A DNA stretch of 64,000 nucleotides, taken from assembly GCF_014654615.1 (NCBI RefSeq), contig NZ_BNBB01000001.1, positions 434,001-498,000 of the forward strand, written 5' to 3'. Of this stretch, positions 51,097-58,917 are shown in pieces. The position numbers were made by a program, and so were the translations under genes. The notes beneath the pieces were generated by a model. The model did no database searches, was not told where the DNA came from, and saw only the letters and a program-made list of their open reading frames with translations. Source of the stretch: Streptosporangium violaceochromogenes. GTDB taxonomy: Bacteria; Actinomycetota; Actinomycetes; Streptosporangiales; Streptosporangiaceae. How positions within the stretch are numbered: position 1 is the first letter of the stretch; the number at the start of each line of letters is the position of its first letter.

Positions 51097-52430
51097 GAGA
51101 CCGCCCCCCGCCGCAGGTGGCGCCTGACCAGTCGGGCGGCGTTGAGTCCGCTGCGCACGGCACCCTCCATCGTGTCGGGCCAGCCCGTGTCGGTCCACGC
51201 GCCGGCGAGGTACAGACCGGGCCAGCGGGTCTCGGCCGGGGGGCGAAGCGCGCCGCTGCCGGGGCTCTGGCGGAAGGTGGCGCGCCGTTCCCTGGTGACG
51301 AAGAAGTCGACCAGCCCCGCCAACCCCGCCAGGGGGAAGAGCCTGCGCAGCGCGGGGACGAACTCGGCGCGGATCTTCGCGGCCGGCATGTCGATCCAGC
51401 GTTCGGCGGCCGACACCGACACCGCGAGGTACTGGCCGTCCCTCAGCCCGCACGCGCGGGACTTGTCGAAAACCCACTGGACGGGCGAGTCCACGACGGC
51501 CACGAACGGCAGGTCGGTGACCGGCCGGTCGTAGACGGCGTGCACGTTGACGATCGGGCTGGCGTCGAGGCCGTCCCAGCGGTCCCTGTCGGGCGAGGCC
51601 TGGTGCGGGATCAGCCGGGCGGCCTGCTGGTGGGGGGTGGCCACGACGACCGCCGAGGCCGGGATCCGGGCGCCGTTCACGACGATCTTCGGACCGGGCT
51701 CGATGGCGGTGACCTTGGCCGACAGGTGGACCCCGCCGCCGCGCCGCCGGATGGCCGCCTGTGCCAGGGTGCCGTGCAGCTCGCCGAGCGGCGCGTCGGG
51801 GACGCCGATGTCGGCGGCGTCCGCCCGGCCGAGCAGCGCGGTCTGGAACACCTTGGCCGCCGGCCCCAGGGCGGCGTCGTCCACGCCGATGTTCAGGGCC
51901 GCGACCGCGAGCAGCTCCCACAGGGCGCGGCGGGCGGGACCGCTCTGCCCGTGCGCGGCCAGCCAGCTTCCCAGGTCGACCTGGTCGAGGGCGGGGTTGG
52001 CCGGGTCGAGCGCGGCCAGCGCGAGCGAGCCCCGTACCGCCCGCACCCGGTCGGCCGGCGGCAGCAGGGAGTAGGTCGCGAGCGCGGGAAGGAGGTGGAA
52101 CGGGCCGGGCAGCCCGGTCCGGTAGAGGCGCCCGGAGCGCCCCGCCGGGGTGAGCACCCGGACGTCGAAGCGGTCCTGCACCCGCACCCGGCTCGCGCCG
52201 CCGATCCGGTCGAGCAGGCCCCGGTAGGCCGTGCAGCAGCGCAGGAACACGTGCTGGCCGTTGTCCACGGTCAGCCCGCCCCGCTCGAAGGAGTGGGTGG
52301 CGCCGCCCAGTCTCGGCCGCGCCTCGTACAGCGTGGCCGCGCAGCCCGCCTCTCCCAGGGCGACGGCGGCGGCGATGCCCGCCAGGCCTCCCCCGACGAT
52401 CGCGACCGGCGCGTCCCCCGGGCCGCTCAC
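51093..52430 (-). CDS. hpnE: HpnE, FAD-dependent squalene-forming desaturase/amine-oxidase-type enzyme
   Basis: This 445-residue protein has the FAD motif VAIVGGGLAGIAAAVALGEAG, the second FAD motif GGATHSFERGG, and the family end WPGLYLAGAWTDTGWPDTMEGAVRSG in pieces. HpnE reduces hydroxysqualene to squalene after HpnD and HpnC. The start is GTG 52430, overlapping hpnD by 4 bases (GTGA). Confidence 0.92.
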   Translation of the reverse strand: MSGPGDAPVAIVGGGLAGIAAAVALGEAGCAATLYEARPRLGGATHSFERGGLTVDNGQHVFLRCCTAYRGLLDRIGGASRVRVQDRFDVRVLTPAGRSGRLYRTGLPGPFHLLPALATYSLLPPADRVRAVRGSLALAALDPANPALDQVDLGSWLAAHGQSGPARRALWELLAVAALNIGVDDAALGPAAKVFQTALLGRADAADIGVPDAPLGELHGTLAQAAIRRRGGGVHLSAKVTAIEPGPKIVVNGARIPASAVVVATPHQQAARLIPHQASPDRDRWDGLDASPIVNVHAVYDRPVTDLPFVAVVDSPVQWVFDKSRACGLRDGQYLAVSVSAAERWIDMPAAKIRAEFVPALRRLFPLAGLAGLVDFFVTRERRATFRQSPGSGALRPPAETRWPGLYLAGAWTDTGWPDTMEGAVRSGLNAARLVRRHLRRGAVS

Positions 52431-53293
52431 CGGCCCGCTCCCGCGAGGGCGCGCGCCGCCACCATCGTCTTCTCCCACGGGGTGAGCGACGGCCGGGCGG
52501 CCAGCGTCTCCGCCGGATCGGCGGCGATGCGGTCGAGGAGGCGCAGATAGATGCCGGCCATCGCCGCGGTGCACGCCGCGCTGCGGCGGTCCAGCAGGGG
52601 CAGCAGGCTCATGCCCCGGCCGTACCAGAGGCGGGCCCGTTCGGCCTCGAAGCGGATGAGCCGGGTCAGGCGCGGGGGCGGGTCGGTGAACCCGCCCGCC
52701 GCGTCGAGGTCCAGGGTGCACCCGAACCGCCTCAGGTCCTCGGCCGGCAGGTAGACGCGCCCGGCCAGCCGGTCCTCGCGAACGTCGCGGAGGATGTTGG
52801 TGATCTGCAGCGCCACCCCGAGCGCGTCCGCCAGCGGGGCGGCCCGCTTGGCGTCCTCGGCGCCGAAGACGCCGAGCGACAGCCGCCCGACCGACCCGGC
52901 GACGCACCGGCAGTAGGCGAGCAACTCGTCGAAGCCCTCGTAGGTCGTGCCGCGCACGTCCGCCGTGCACCCGTCGATCAGCTCCTCGAACGCCGGGAGC
53001 CGGATGGGGTAGCGGCGGGCGGCGTCGGCCAGGGCGACCAGCACGAAGTCCCCAGAGTCGGGGCACGGACTGCCGAGCGCGGCACGCGCGTCGGACAGGC
53101 GCTCCAGGCGGTGCCCGGCCGGGCCGTGCTCGTCGCCGATGTCGTCGATCCGGCGGGCGAAGGCGTACACGGCGCTGAGCGCGCGGCGCTTGGGAGGCGG
53201 CAGCAGCCGGATGCCATAGGAGAAGTTCCGCGCCTGGGCGCGGACGATCCGCTCGCAGCGCCGGTACGCTTCGGACACCGTCACCGATCTCAC
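52427..53293 (-). CDS. hpnD: HpnD, presqualene diphosphate synthase
   Basis: This 288-residue trans-isoprenyl synthase has both Asp-rich motifs: RRIDDIGDE and the second ILRDVREDRLAGRVYLPAEDL. NFSYGIRLLPPPKRRALSAVYAF is the HpnD start region. It joins two farnesyl diphosphates to presqualene diphosphate. I chose GTG 53293, which overlaps the hpnC stop (GTGA) as elsewhere in this operon; the frame is open to 53320 and another GTG lies at 53284. Confidence 0.92.
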   Translation of the reverse strand: MRSVTVSEAYRRCERIVRAQARNFSYGIRLLPPPKRRALSAVYAFARRIDDIGDEHGPAGHRLERLSDARAALGSPCPDSGDFVLVALADAARRYPIRLPAFEELIDGCTADVRGTTYEGFDELLAYCRCVAGSVGRLSLGVFGAEDAKRAAPLADALGVALQITNILRDVREDRLAGRVYLPAEDLRRFGCTLDLDAAGGFTDPPPRLTRLIRFEAERARLWYGRGMSLLPLLDRRSAACTAAMAGIYLRLLDRIAADPAETLAARPSLTPWEKTMVAARALAGAGR

Positions 53294-54186
53294 CACCCTG
53301 TCGTGAAAGTACGCAGCCACGTGGCCAGCAATCGGGTACGGCGGGGGCGCACGGCGCGCCCGAGCACGTCGTGGTCAAAGCGGCGCAGCGCGGCGACGGT
53401 GGCGAGGCCGCCCGCGACGTAGCCCGCCACCGCCACGCGCGCGAAACCGGTCAGGGACGCGACGAGCGGCCGGCCCTCCTCCAGCAGCCGCGCGGCCCGC
53501 CCGGCCTGGAGCGCCACCACACGGCGCAGCGGCGCCGGGGTCGTCCGGCCCGCCAGGTCGGCCTCGGCGCAGCCGAGACGGCACAGGTCCTCCTCCGGCA
53601 GATAGACGCGGCCCCGCCGACAGTCCTCGCCGACGTCCTGGCAGTGCTCGACGATCTGCAGCGCGGAGCACACCCGGTCCGACAGGGCCAGGCGTGACGG
53701 GGTCACCTCGCCGAACACGTGCAGCACGATGTGCCCGACCGGGTTCGCCGACAGCGCGCAGTAGTCCAGCAGGTCGTCGAAGGTCTCGTAACGGGTGACC
53801 GCCTGGTCGCGCCGGTTGGCCTCCACCAGCCGGTGGAACGGCCCGGCCGGGACGGCGTGGGCCTCGACCACCCGTGCGAGCGCCCCCACCGGCCCCAGCC
53901 GGGGAGCCTCCCCGGCGTACAGGCGGTCCAGGTCGGCCTCGACGGCGTCGAGCAGCCGCAGCCGCTCACCGGGGCCGGCCGCGTCACCGATGCCGTCGAT
54001 ACCGCCGATGCCGCCGATGTCGCCGATGTCGTCGACGAAGCGGGCGAACCCGTACACCGCGAGGAGGTGGTCGCGATAGGCGCGCGGCAGCAGGCACGCG
54101 GCGACCGGGAAATTCTCCCCGCCGGCCTTCGATATGACGTCCCGCCCCGATGACACGGCTACGGAATTTCCACCGGGAGACGTCAT
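53290..54186 (-). CDS. hpnC: HpnC, hydroxysqualene synthase
   Basis: This 298-residue synthase shows ENFPVAACLLPRAYRDHLLAVYGFARFVDDIGD (family start and first Asp motif) and IVEHCQDVGEDCRRGRVYLPEEDL (second motif). HpnC converts presqualene diphosphate to hydroxysqualene. A glycine/isoleucine repeat (GDIGGIGGIDGIGD, from short DNA repeats near 53990-54035) enlarges the loop right after the first Asp-rich motif. ATG 54186. First gene of the hopanoid operon. Confidence 0.9.
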   Translation of the reverse strand: MTSPGGNSVAVSSGRDVISKAGGENFPVAACLLPRAYRDHLLAVYGFARFVDDIGDIGGIGGIDGIGDAAGPGERLRLLDAVEADLDRLYAGEAPRLGPVGALARVVEAHAVPAGPFHRLVEANRRDQAVTRYETFDDLLDYCALSANPVGHIVLHVFGEVTPSRLALSDRVCSALQIVEHCQDVGEDCRRGRVYLPEEDLCRLGCAEADLAGRTTPAPLRRVVALQAGRAARLLEEGRPLVASLTGFARVAVAGYVAGGLATVAALRRFDHDVLGRAVRPRRTRLLATWLRTFTTGW

Positions 54187-54384
54187 AAACAACGGTGTGA
54201 CCGTTATAGTCGGCCTATTGCGCCGTCTCGCCACGGAGTTTACGCGCCCCCGGGAATTCCTTTGTGATTCCACACGGAGAACGACGTCTTCGATCACCTT
54301 CATCCATCCGGAAGGGCATCGGTTAAATCCTTTTTCCGGGTTTCGGATGGAGGCCCGGGGGGAGAATACAACTCCGGAAAAGTG
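54187..54384 (-). promoter_or_regulatory. Gap upstream of the hopanoid operon
   Basis: This 198-base gap has lower GC than the genes around it. On the minus strand a perfect TTGACA (54383-54388) overlaps the end of the deacetylase gene, but no good -10 stands at 16-18 bases. TATAAC (54203-54208) lies 17 bases before the hpnC start. A promoter for hpnC is likely here but its exact position is not clear. Confidence 0.3.
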
Positions 54385-55158
54385 TCAAGGAGTGCCGCCG
54401 TGATCAGCTCGTTCCGGTGTTTCCGGGCCGCGCCGCCCGCGGATCGCCCGGCCGACGCCGTGGTCGCGCAGCGGCCCCACCCGCAGCCCGGCGGCCCGGC
54501 ATCGGCCCACCAGCTCCGGCAACGCGCCGAGGGCCGAACGCCACGCCCCGGGGGCCGAGGTGCGGTCGGAGTCGTGGAGCAGCAGGGTGGCGCCGCCGCG
54601 CAGGCCGGGCCCCAGGGCCGCGAGCACCGACGCCGGGTCGGCCGACGCCTTCCAGTCCCTGCCCCAGGCGGTCCACAGCACCGGCCTCAGCCCCCGCAGG
54701 CGGGCCGCCGCCAGCGCCTCGGCGCTGAACACGCCGTAGGGCGGCCGGTACCACAGGGGCCGAACGCCGGTGACGGCGCTCACGAGATCGACCGCCCTGC
54801 CGATCTCGCGGGTGACGCGGCCGGGGCGCGTCACGAGGGCGTTGACGTGCCGCCAGCCGTGCACCGCCGGCTCGTGCCCCTCCTCCACCAGGCGGCGGCC
54901 CAGTTCCGGGTGGCGTTCCAGCATCTCGCCGAGCAGGAAGAACGTCGCCCGGCACCCGAGCCGCCCCAGCTCGTCCAGGAAGCGCGGAGTGGAGCGCGGG
55001 TCGGGGCCGTCGTCGAAGGTCAGCGCCACGTGCCCGGCGGCGCCCACCCCGGCCAGGGCGGGCGTCGCGCGCCGTACGGCCGGCAGCCAGGTGGCGGCCG
55101 GGCCCGCGTGCAGCAGCGCCAGCCCGGCGAGCCCGGCGGGCAGCGCGGCGCGGTTCAC
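54385..55158 (-). CDS. Polysaccharide deacetylase (NodB domain)
   Basis: This 257-residue protein has one N-terminal hydrophobic segment and a NodB domain: VALTFDDGPDPRSTPRFL (catalytic base and metal Asp), EPAVHGWRHVN (metal His pair), WYRPPYGVFS and LLHDSD (motif 5 His). All catalytic motifs are intact. It removes N- or O-acetyl groups, usually from amino sugars. It faces away from the GT28-like gene (32-base gap) and precedes the hopanoid operon in the same orientation. Confidence 0.88.
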   Translation of the reverse strand: MNRAALPAGLAGLALLHAGPAATWLPAVRRATPALAGVGAAGHVALTFDDGPDPRSTPRFLDELGRLGCRATFFLLGEMLERHPELGRRLVEEGHEPAVHGWRHVNALVTRPGRVTREIGRAVDLVSAVTGVRPLWYRPPYGVFSAEALAAARLRGLRPVLWTAWGRDWKASADPASVLAALGPGLRGGATLLLHDSDRTSAPGAWRSALGALPELVGRCRAAGLRVGPLRDHGVGRAIRGRRGPETPERADHGGTP

Positions 55159-55190
55159 GGCGCCGCGCCGTGCGGGCGGGGCGGGCGGTC

Positions 55191-56291
55191 ATGACGGCCG
55201 GGCGGCGCCTGCTGATCCTCAGCGCGTCCATGGGCGCGGGCCACGACGCGGTGGCCGCCGAGCTGGCCCGGCGGCTGGTCGCGCAGGGCGCCGAGGCCGA
55301 GGTCGTCGATGTGCTCCGGCTCCTTCCGCTGCGGCTGGGTTCGGTGCTGCGCCGGGGATACCACCGGATGGTCCGGCACGCCCCCTGGCTCTACGAGCTC
55401 ATCTACCGGTCTTTCTTCCTCGCCAAACGGGCGCCGCCGGTCTCGCCGCTGGTGGTCCTGGCCGCGGCCCGCCTGCGCCGGCTGGCCGCCCGCCGCGCAC
55501 CGGACGAGGTGGTCTGCACCTTCCATCTGGCCGCGCAGATCGCCGGACGGCTGCGGGAGCGCGGCGGGCTGGCGGCCCCGAGCACGGTGCTGGTGACCGA
55601 CTTCACGGCGCACCGGCTCTGGCTGCACCCCGGCAACGATCTCTATCTGTGCTGGAGCCCGGTCGCCTTCGGGCAGGTCGCGGCGGCCGGGCACCGCGTC
55701 CTCCGTCACGCCCCGGTCGTCCGGCCGCGGTTTCGGGCGCCCGGGGCCGGCCCGGCGGAGGTGCGCGCGCGGCTGGGCGCCGGCCCGGGCGACCGGCTGG
55801 TGCTCGTGTCGGCCGGGTCGTGGGGGGTGGGGGAGGTGTCCGAGACCGCCCGCGTCCTGGCCCGGTCGGGGCGCTACACCCCGGTCGTCCTGTGCGGCGG
55901 CAACGCCGGGCTCCGCCGCCGCCTGCGCCGGGCGGGGGCCGAACCGGCGCTCGGCTGGCGTACGGACGTGCCGGAGCTCATGGCGGCGGCGTACGCGCTG
56001 GTGGACAACGCCGCCGGCCTGACGTGCGAGGAGGCGTTCGCCGCCGGGCTGCCCGTCGTCTCCCACCGGCCCATCGCCGGTCACGGCCGCGATGGCGCCC
56101 GCGCGATGGCGCGGGCCGGGGTGAGCGTCCACGCCCCCGACGGCGCGGCGCTCCTGGAGGCGCTCGACGGGCTGGGCGACGGGCGGCGGCGCGGGCGCCA
56201 GATCGCGCGGGCGTCCGCCCTGTTCGCGTCCGCGCCGGTCGAGGCCGTCCTGATCACCGCTCCCGCGCGGCCCTCGCCTGCGCGCGGATAG
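55191..56291 (+). CDS. GT28/MGDG-synthase-like glycosyltransferase
   Basis: This 366-residue GT-B enzyme begins RLLILSASMGAGHDAVAAELARRL, the start typical of MGDG-synthase and MurG-like enzymes. The C-terminal nucleotide-sugar region holds LVSAGSWGVGEV, DVPELMAAAYALVDNAAGLTCEEAFAAGLPVV. ATG 55191 was chosen over GTG 55170 because it begins just before the fold. Such enzymes glycosylate lipid acceptors at the membrane. Its 3' end overlaps the convergent DMT gene by 38 bases. Confidence 0.85.
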   Translation: MTAGRRLLILSASMGAGHDAVAAELARRLVAQGAEAEVVDVLRLLPLRLGSVLRRGYHRMVRHAPWLYELIYRSFFLAKRAPPVSPLVVLAAARLRRLAARRAPDEVVCTFHLAAQIAGRLRERGGLAAPSTVLVTDFTAHRLWLHPGNDLYLCWSPVAFGQVAAAGHRVLRHAPVVRPRFRAPGAGPAEVRARLGAGPGDRLVLVSAGSWGVGEVSETARVLARSGRYTPVVLCGGNAGLRRRLRRAGAEPALGWRTDVPELMAAAYALVDNAAGLTCEEAFAAGLPVVSHRPIAGHGRDGARAMARAGVSVHAPDGAALLEALDGLGDGRRRGRQIARASALFASAPVEAVLITAPARPSPARG

Positions 56292-57120
56292 GAGGCGACT
56301 GGGCGAGCAGGACACTGCCGTAGACGATCAAGCCGATGCCCGCCAGCTCGGGGACGACCCACGGGCCGGTCCGGAAGTCCTCGCCGAACAGCGCGACGCC
56401 GTAGACGACGCTCGCCACCGGGTCGGTGATGGTCAGCGCGGGCTGGGCGGCCACCAGTGTCCCGCTCTGCAGGGCGTTCTGCAGCAGGAACAGGCTGACC
56501 AGCCCCGCGGCCACCATCGCGTACGGCTCCCAGGAGGTCAGGAGCGTGCCCGGGTCGGTCTCGAACACGATCGTGCTCTCCTTCATGAACGTGGCGGTGA
56601 AGGCGAAGCCGAGACCGGCGGCCATGCCCAGCGCCACCGGCCTCGCGGCTCCGGAGACGAGCAGCCGGCTCACCGCCACCAGCGCGACGACGACGCCGAC
56701 CGTCACGACGGTGGCGATCACCCACCCGGTGGGGCCGGGCGAGCGGTCACCCGGCCCCGGGGAGGCGGAGGCGAGGAAGAGCGCCAGGCCGCCCGTCAGC
56801 GCCCCGATCGCCGGCCACGAGCGCCCGTCGAGCCTGATGCCGAACATCCACGAGACGAGGATCATGGTGAACGGCAGCTCGACGATGAGGATGGGCTGCA
56901 CCAGGGCCAGCCCGCCCTCCGACAGCGCGGCGGCCTGGAAGACGAACCCGCCGATGAGCGCCACGATCCCGCCGAGCCACACCGGGCGCCGGATCAGGTC
57001 CGTGATGAGGGCCATCCGGAACGCCTTCCGGTCGGGCACCGCGCGCGCCGCGCGCCGTTGCAGCACCGAGGCGAGCGCGTTGCAGGCCGCGGCGGCCACC
57101 GCCAGCACCACCGCGATCAT
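56254..57120 (-). CDS. DMT/EamA-like membrane protein
   Basis: This 288-residue protein has about nine or ten hydrophobic segments in the EamA-like pattern (MIAVVLAVAAAACNALASVLQ at the start, PILIVELPFTMILVSWMFG, LTITDPVASVVYGVALFGE near the end). It belongs with DMT-type permeases of unknown substrate. ATG 57120 overlaps the stop of the upstream paralogue by 4 bases. Confidence 0.8.
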   Translation of the reverse strand: MIAVVLAVAAAACNALASVLQRRAARAVPDRKAFRMALITDLIRRPVWLGGIVALIGGFVFQAAALSEGGLALVQPILIVELPFTMILVSWMFGIRLDGRSWPAIGALTGGLALFLASASPGPGDRSPGPTGWVIATVVTVGVVVALVAVSRLLVSGAARPVALGMAAGLGFAFTATFMKESTIVFETDPGTLLTSWEPYAMVAAGLVSLFLLQNALQSGTLVAAQPALTITDPVASVVYGVALFGEDFRTGPWVVPELAGIGLIVYGSVLLAQSPPIRAQARAARER

Positions 57121-57998
57121 CGGCGCCCCGTACCCGGACGCCCGGACGCGCCCTGCTCCGATTTGGCCAGGAACGGCGACCGCCCCAGGATGACGATTCC
57201 CGCCACCATCGCGATCAGCCCGGCGACCTCCCCCGTCAGCGCCTCCGGGCTGACCCGCAGGCGCTCGGCGAAGATCACGACGCCGAGAACGATCCCGACG
57301 ATCGGCTCGGCGGCGGTGATCGCGGGCAGGGAGACGCGCAGCGGCGCGGCGTCGAACGCGCTCTGGGTGAGCAGCAGCCCGGCCGCGGCGACGCACGGCA
57401 GGACGTAGGGCTGCCAGCTCTGCAGGAGCGCGGCCGTCCCCTGCCGGAGGGTGAGCAGCGAGCCTCGGGTCAGCACGTCCTGCAGGCCGTACAGCGTGCC
57501 GGCGGCGGCGGCCAGCAGGATGGCCTTGGCCTGCAGGGAGCATCGGAGGCCGGCCAGCACGAGCCCGCCCGCGACCGCGACCACGAGGATCGCCGTGAGC
57601 CAGTGCGCGGAGCCCGGCCCCGGCGAGCGGCCCCCGTGCGGCCTTCCCGCGGCCAGGAAGAGTGCCGCTCCCCCGCTGACCAGCACCGCGCCCAGCCACT
57701 CGGAGCGCCCCAGGTGCTCCTGGTAGATCACGTGGGCGGCGGCCAGGGCGAACAGAAGGTTCATCGTGAGCAGCGGCGTCACCTTGGTCACGTCGGCCCC
57801 GGACAGGGCCACCGCCCCGAGGATCTGGCCGCCGAGCATCAGGCCGATCCCCAGCAGCCAGAGCGGCGATCGGATGAGGTGGGCCAGCAGGCGCACGTGC
57901 AGGATCTCGCCCAGCGGTTCGCGGTAGGCCGCGTGCTGCTGGGCGACGAATCCGAGGCCGAGCAGGCAGGCCGCGGCGAGAGAGACCGCGATGGTCAA
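57117..57998 (-). CDS. DMT/EamA-like membrane protein, paralogue
   Basis: This 293-residue protein has the same layout as its downstream neighbour (MTIAVSLAAACLLGLGFVAQQ, TPLLTMNLLFALAAAHVIYQE, ITAAEPIVGIVLGVVIFAERL). The two overlap by 4 bases and probably arose by duplication; they may form a heterodimer. Substrate unknown. Confidence 0.8.
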   Translation of the reverse strand: MTIAVSLAAACLLGLGFVAQQHAAYREPLGEILHVRLLAHLIRSPLWLLGIGLMLGGQILGAVALSGADVTKVTPLLTMNLLFALAAAHVIYQEHLGRSEWLGAVLVSGGAALFLAAGRPHGGRSPGPGSAHWLTAILVVAVAGGLVLAGLRCSLQAKAILLAAAAGTLYGLQDVLTRGSLLTLRQGTAALLQSWQPYVLPCVAAAGLLLTQSAFDAAPLRVSLPAITAAEPIVGIVLGVVIFAERLRVSPEALTGEVAGLIAMVAGIVILGRSPFLAKSEQGASGRPGTGRR

Positions 57999-58252
57999 CG
58001 GGGGCCCCGGCGGGAGTCGGACGCGCGACGGGCGAGGGGGACGCCGACAGCAAAAAAGGGAACGTAGGGGATAAAGGGGGCATAGACCTTGGACGGGAGG
58101 CCTCTCCCAACCAGGCCGGTGATCACGAGCGACCAGGGTCGAGTGGTTTCATCCCCGTACCCCCTTTCCGCCCCGATACCTTCCCTGAACAGGGAGTCTG
58201 TACCTCCACCCGCCCCCTTGCGGCCGGGGCGGAGGGTGGGGCGGGGCGCGCG

Positions 58253-58696
58253 TCACCCCCGGGGCCCGGCCGCAAGGACCCTGTCGATGAGACCGGCCAG
58301 CACGATGGCGTCCTCCTCCGACAGCGCGCTGGTCAGCCGCCGGTTCACCTCGTGGACGGCCGGAATCGCCGCCTTGACGAGGGCCTCGCCGTCGGAGGTG
58401 AGCTCCAGCAGGCTCCGGCGGCGGTCGCCCGGATCACGTCGTTTGTGGATCAGGCCGGACCTGACCAGCCGGTTGACGATGTCGGCCGTGGTGGAGGAGT
58501 CGAGCGCGACCAGCGAGCACAGGACCCGCTGGTGGATCCCCGGCCGGGCCGCGAGCGTGGAGAGCACCCCGAACTGGGGGGCGGTGATCCGGCCGTTGAG
58601 CTCCTTTTCCCAAATGGTGTCGTGAAGCTGATGGAACCGCCGAACCCGAAATCCCGGCATCGAATGGATGGGGATGTTGTCTCCGCTCCCCGACAT
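58253..58696 (-). CDS. MarR family transcriptional regulator
   Basis: This 147-residue regulator has the MarR winged helix: ITAPQFGVLSTLAARPGIHQRVLCSLVALDSSTTADIVNRLVRSGLIHKRRDPGDRRRSLLELT in pieces, with the DxRxxxLxLT wing. I chose ATG 58696 (AGAAGGA just upstream); the frame is open to 58768. It lies downstream of the ABC permease gene in the same orientation, after a gap, and may control that operon. Confidence 0.88.
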   Translation of the reverse strand: MSGSGDNIPIHSMPGFRVRRFHQLHDTIWEKELNGRITAPQFGVLSTLAARPGIHQRVLCSLVALDSSTTADIVNRLVRSGLIHKRRDPGDRRRSLLELTSDGEALVKAAIPAVHEVNRRLTSALSEEDAIVLAGLIDRVLAAGPRG

Positions 58697-58917
58697 TCGT
58701 CCTTCTTCTCCCCGTCGCTCGAATCCGGTTGCCCCACGAAAGTCGACCCACGAAGAAGGGGCCGACATGTCTCACCCCGCCGGCGTCGCGGAGGGCCGGC
58801 GTCGCGGAAAGCGCCATTGCGGCGAACTATATCGGAGGTCAAAGGCCGGCCTCGCCACGGACAGGTGTTTTCAGGGGGCCCGCCTCCGGCGACGTTCCCG
58901 GCCGGCTCCCCCGCGCC
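58697..58917. other. Gap between MarR and permease genes
   Basis: About 220 bases (about 320 if the permease truly ends at 59019). AT-richer than average near 58690-58850 and likely to hold the marR promoter. No gene supported. Confidence 0.35.
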
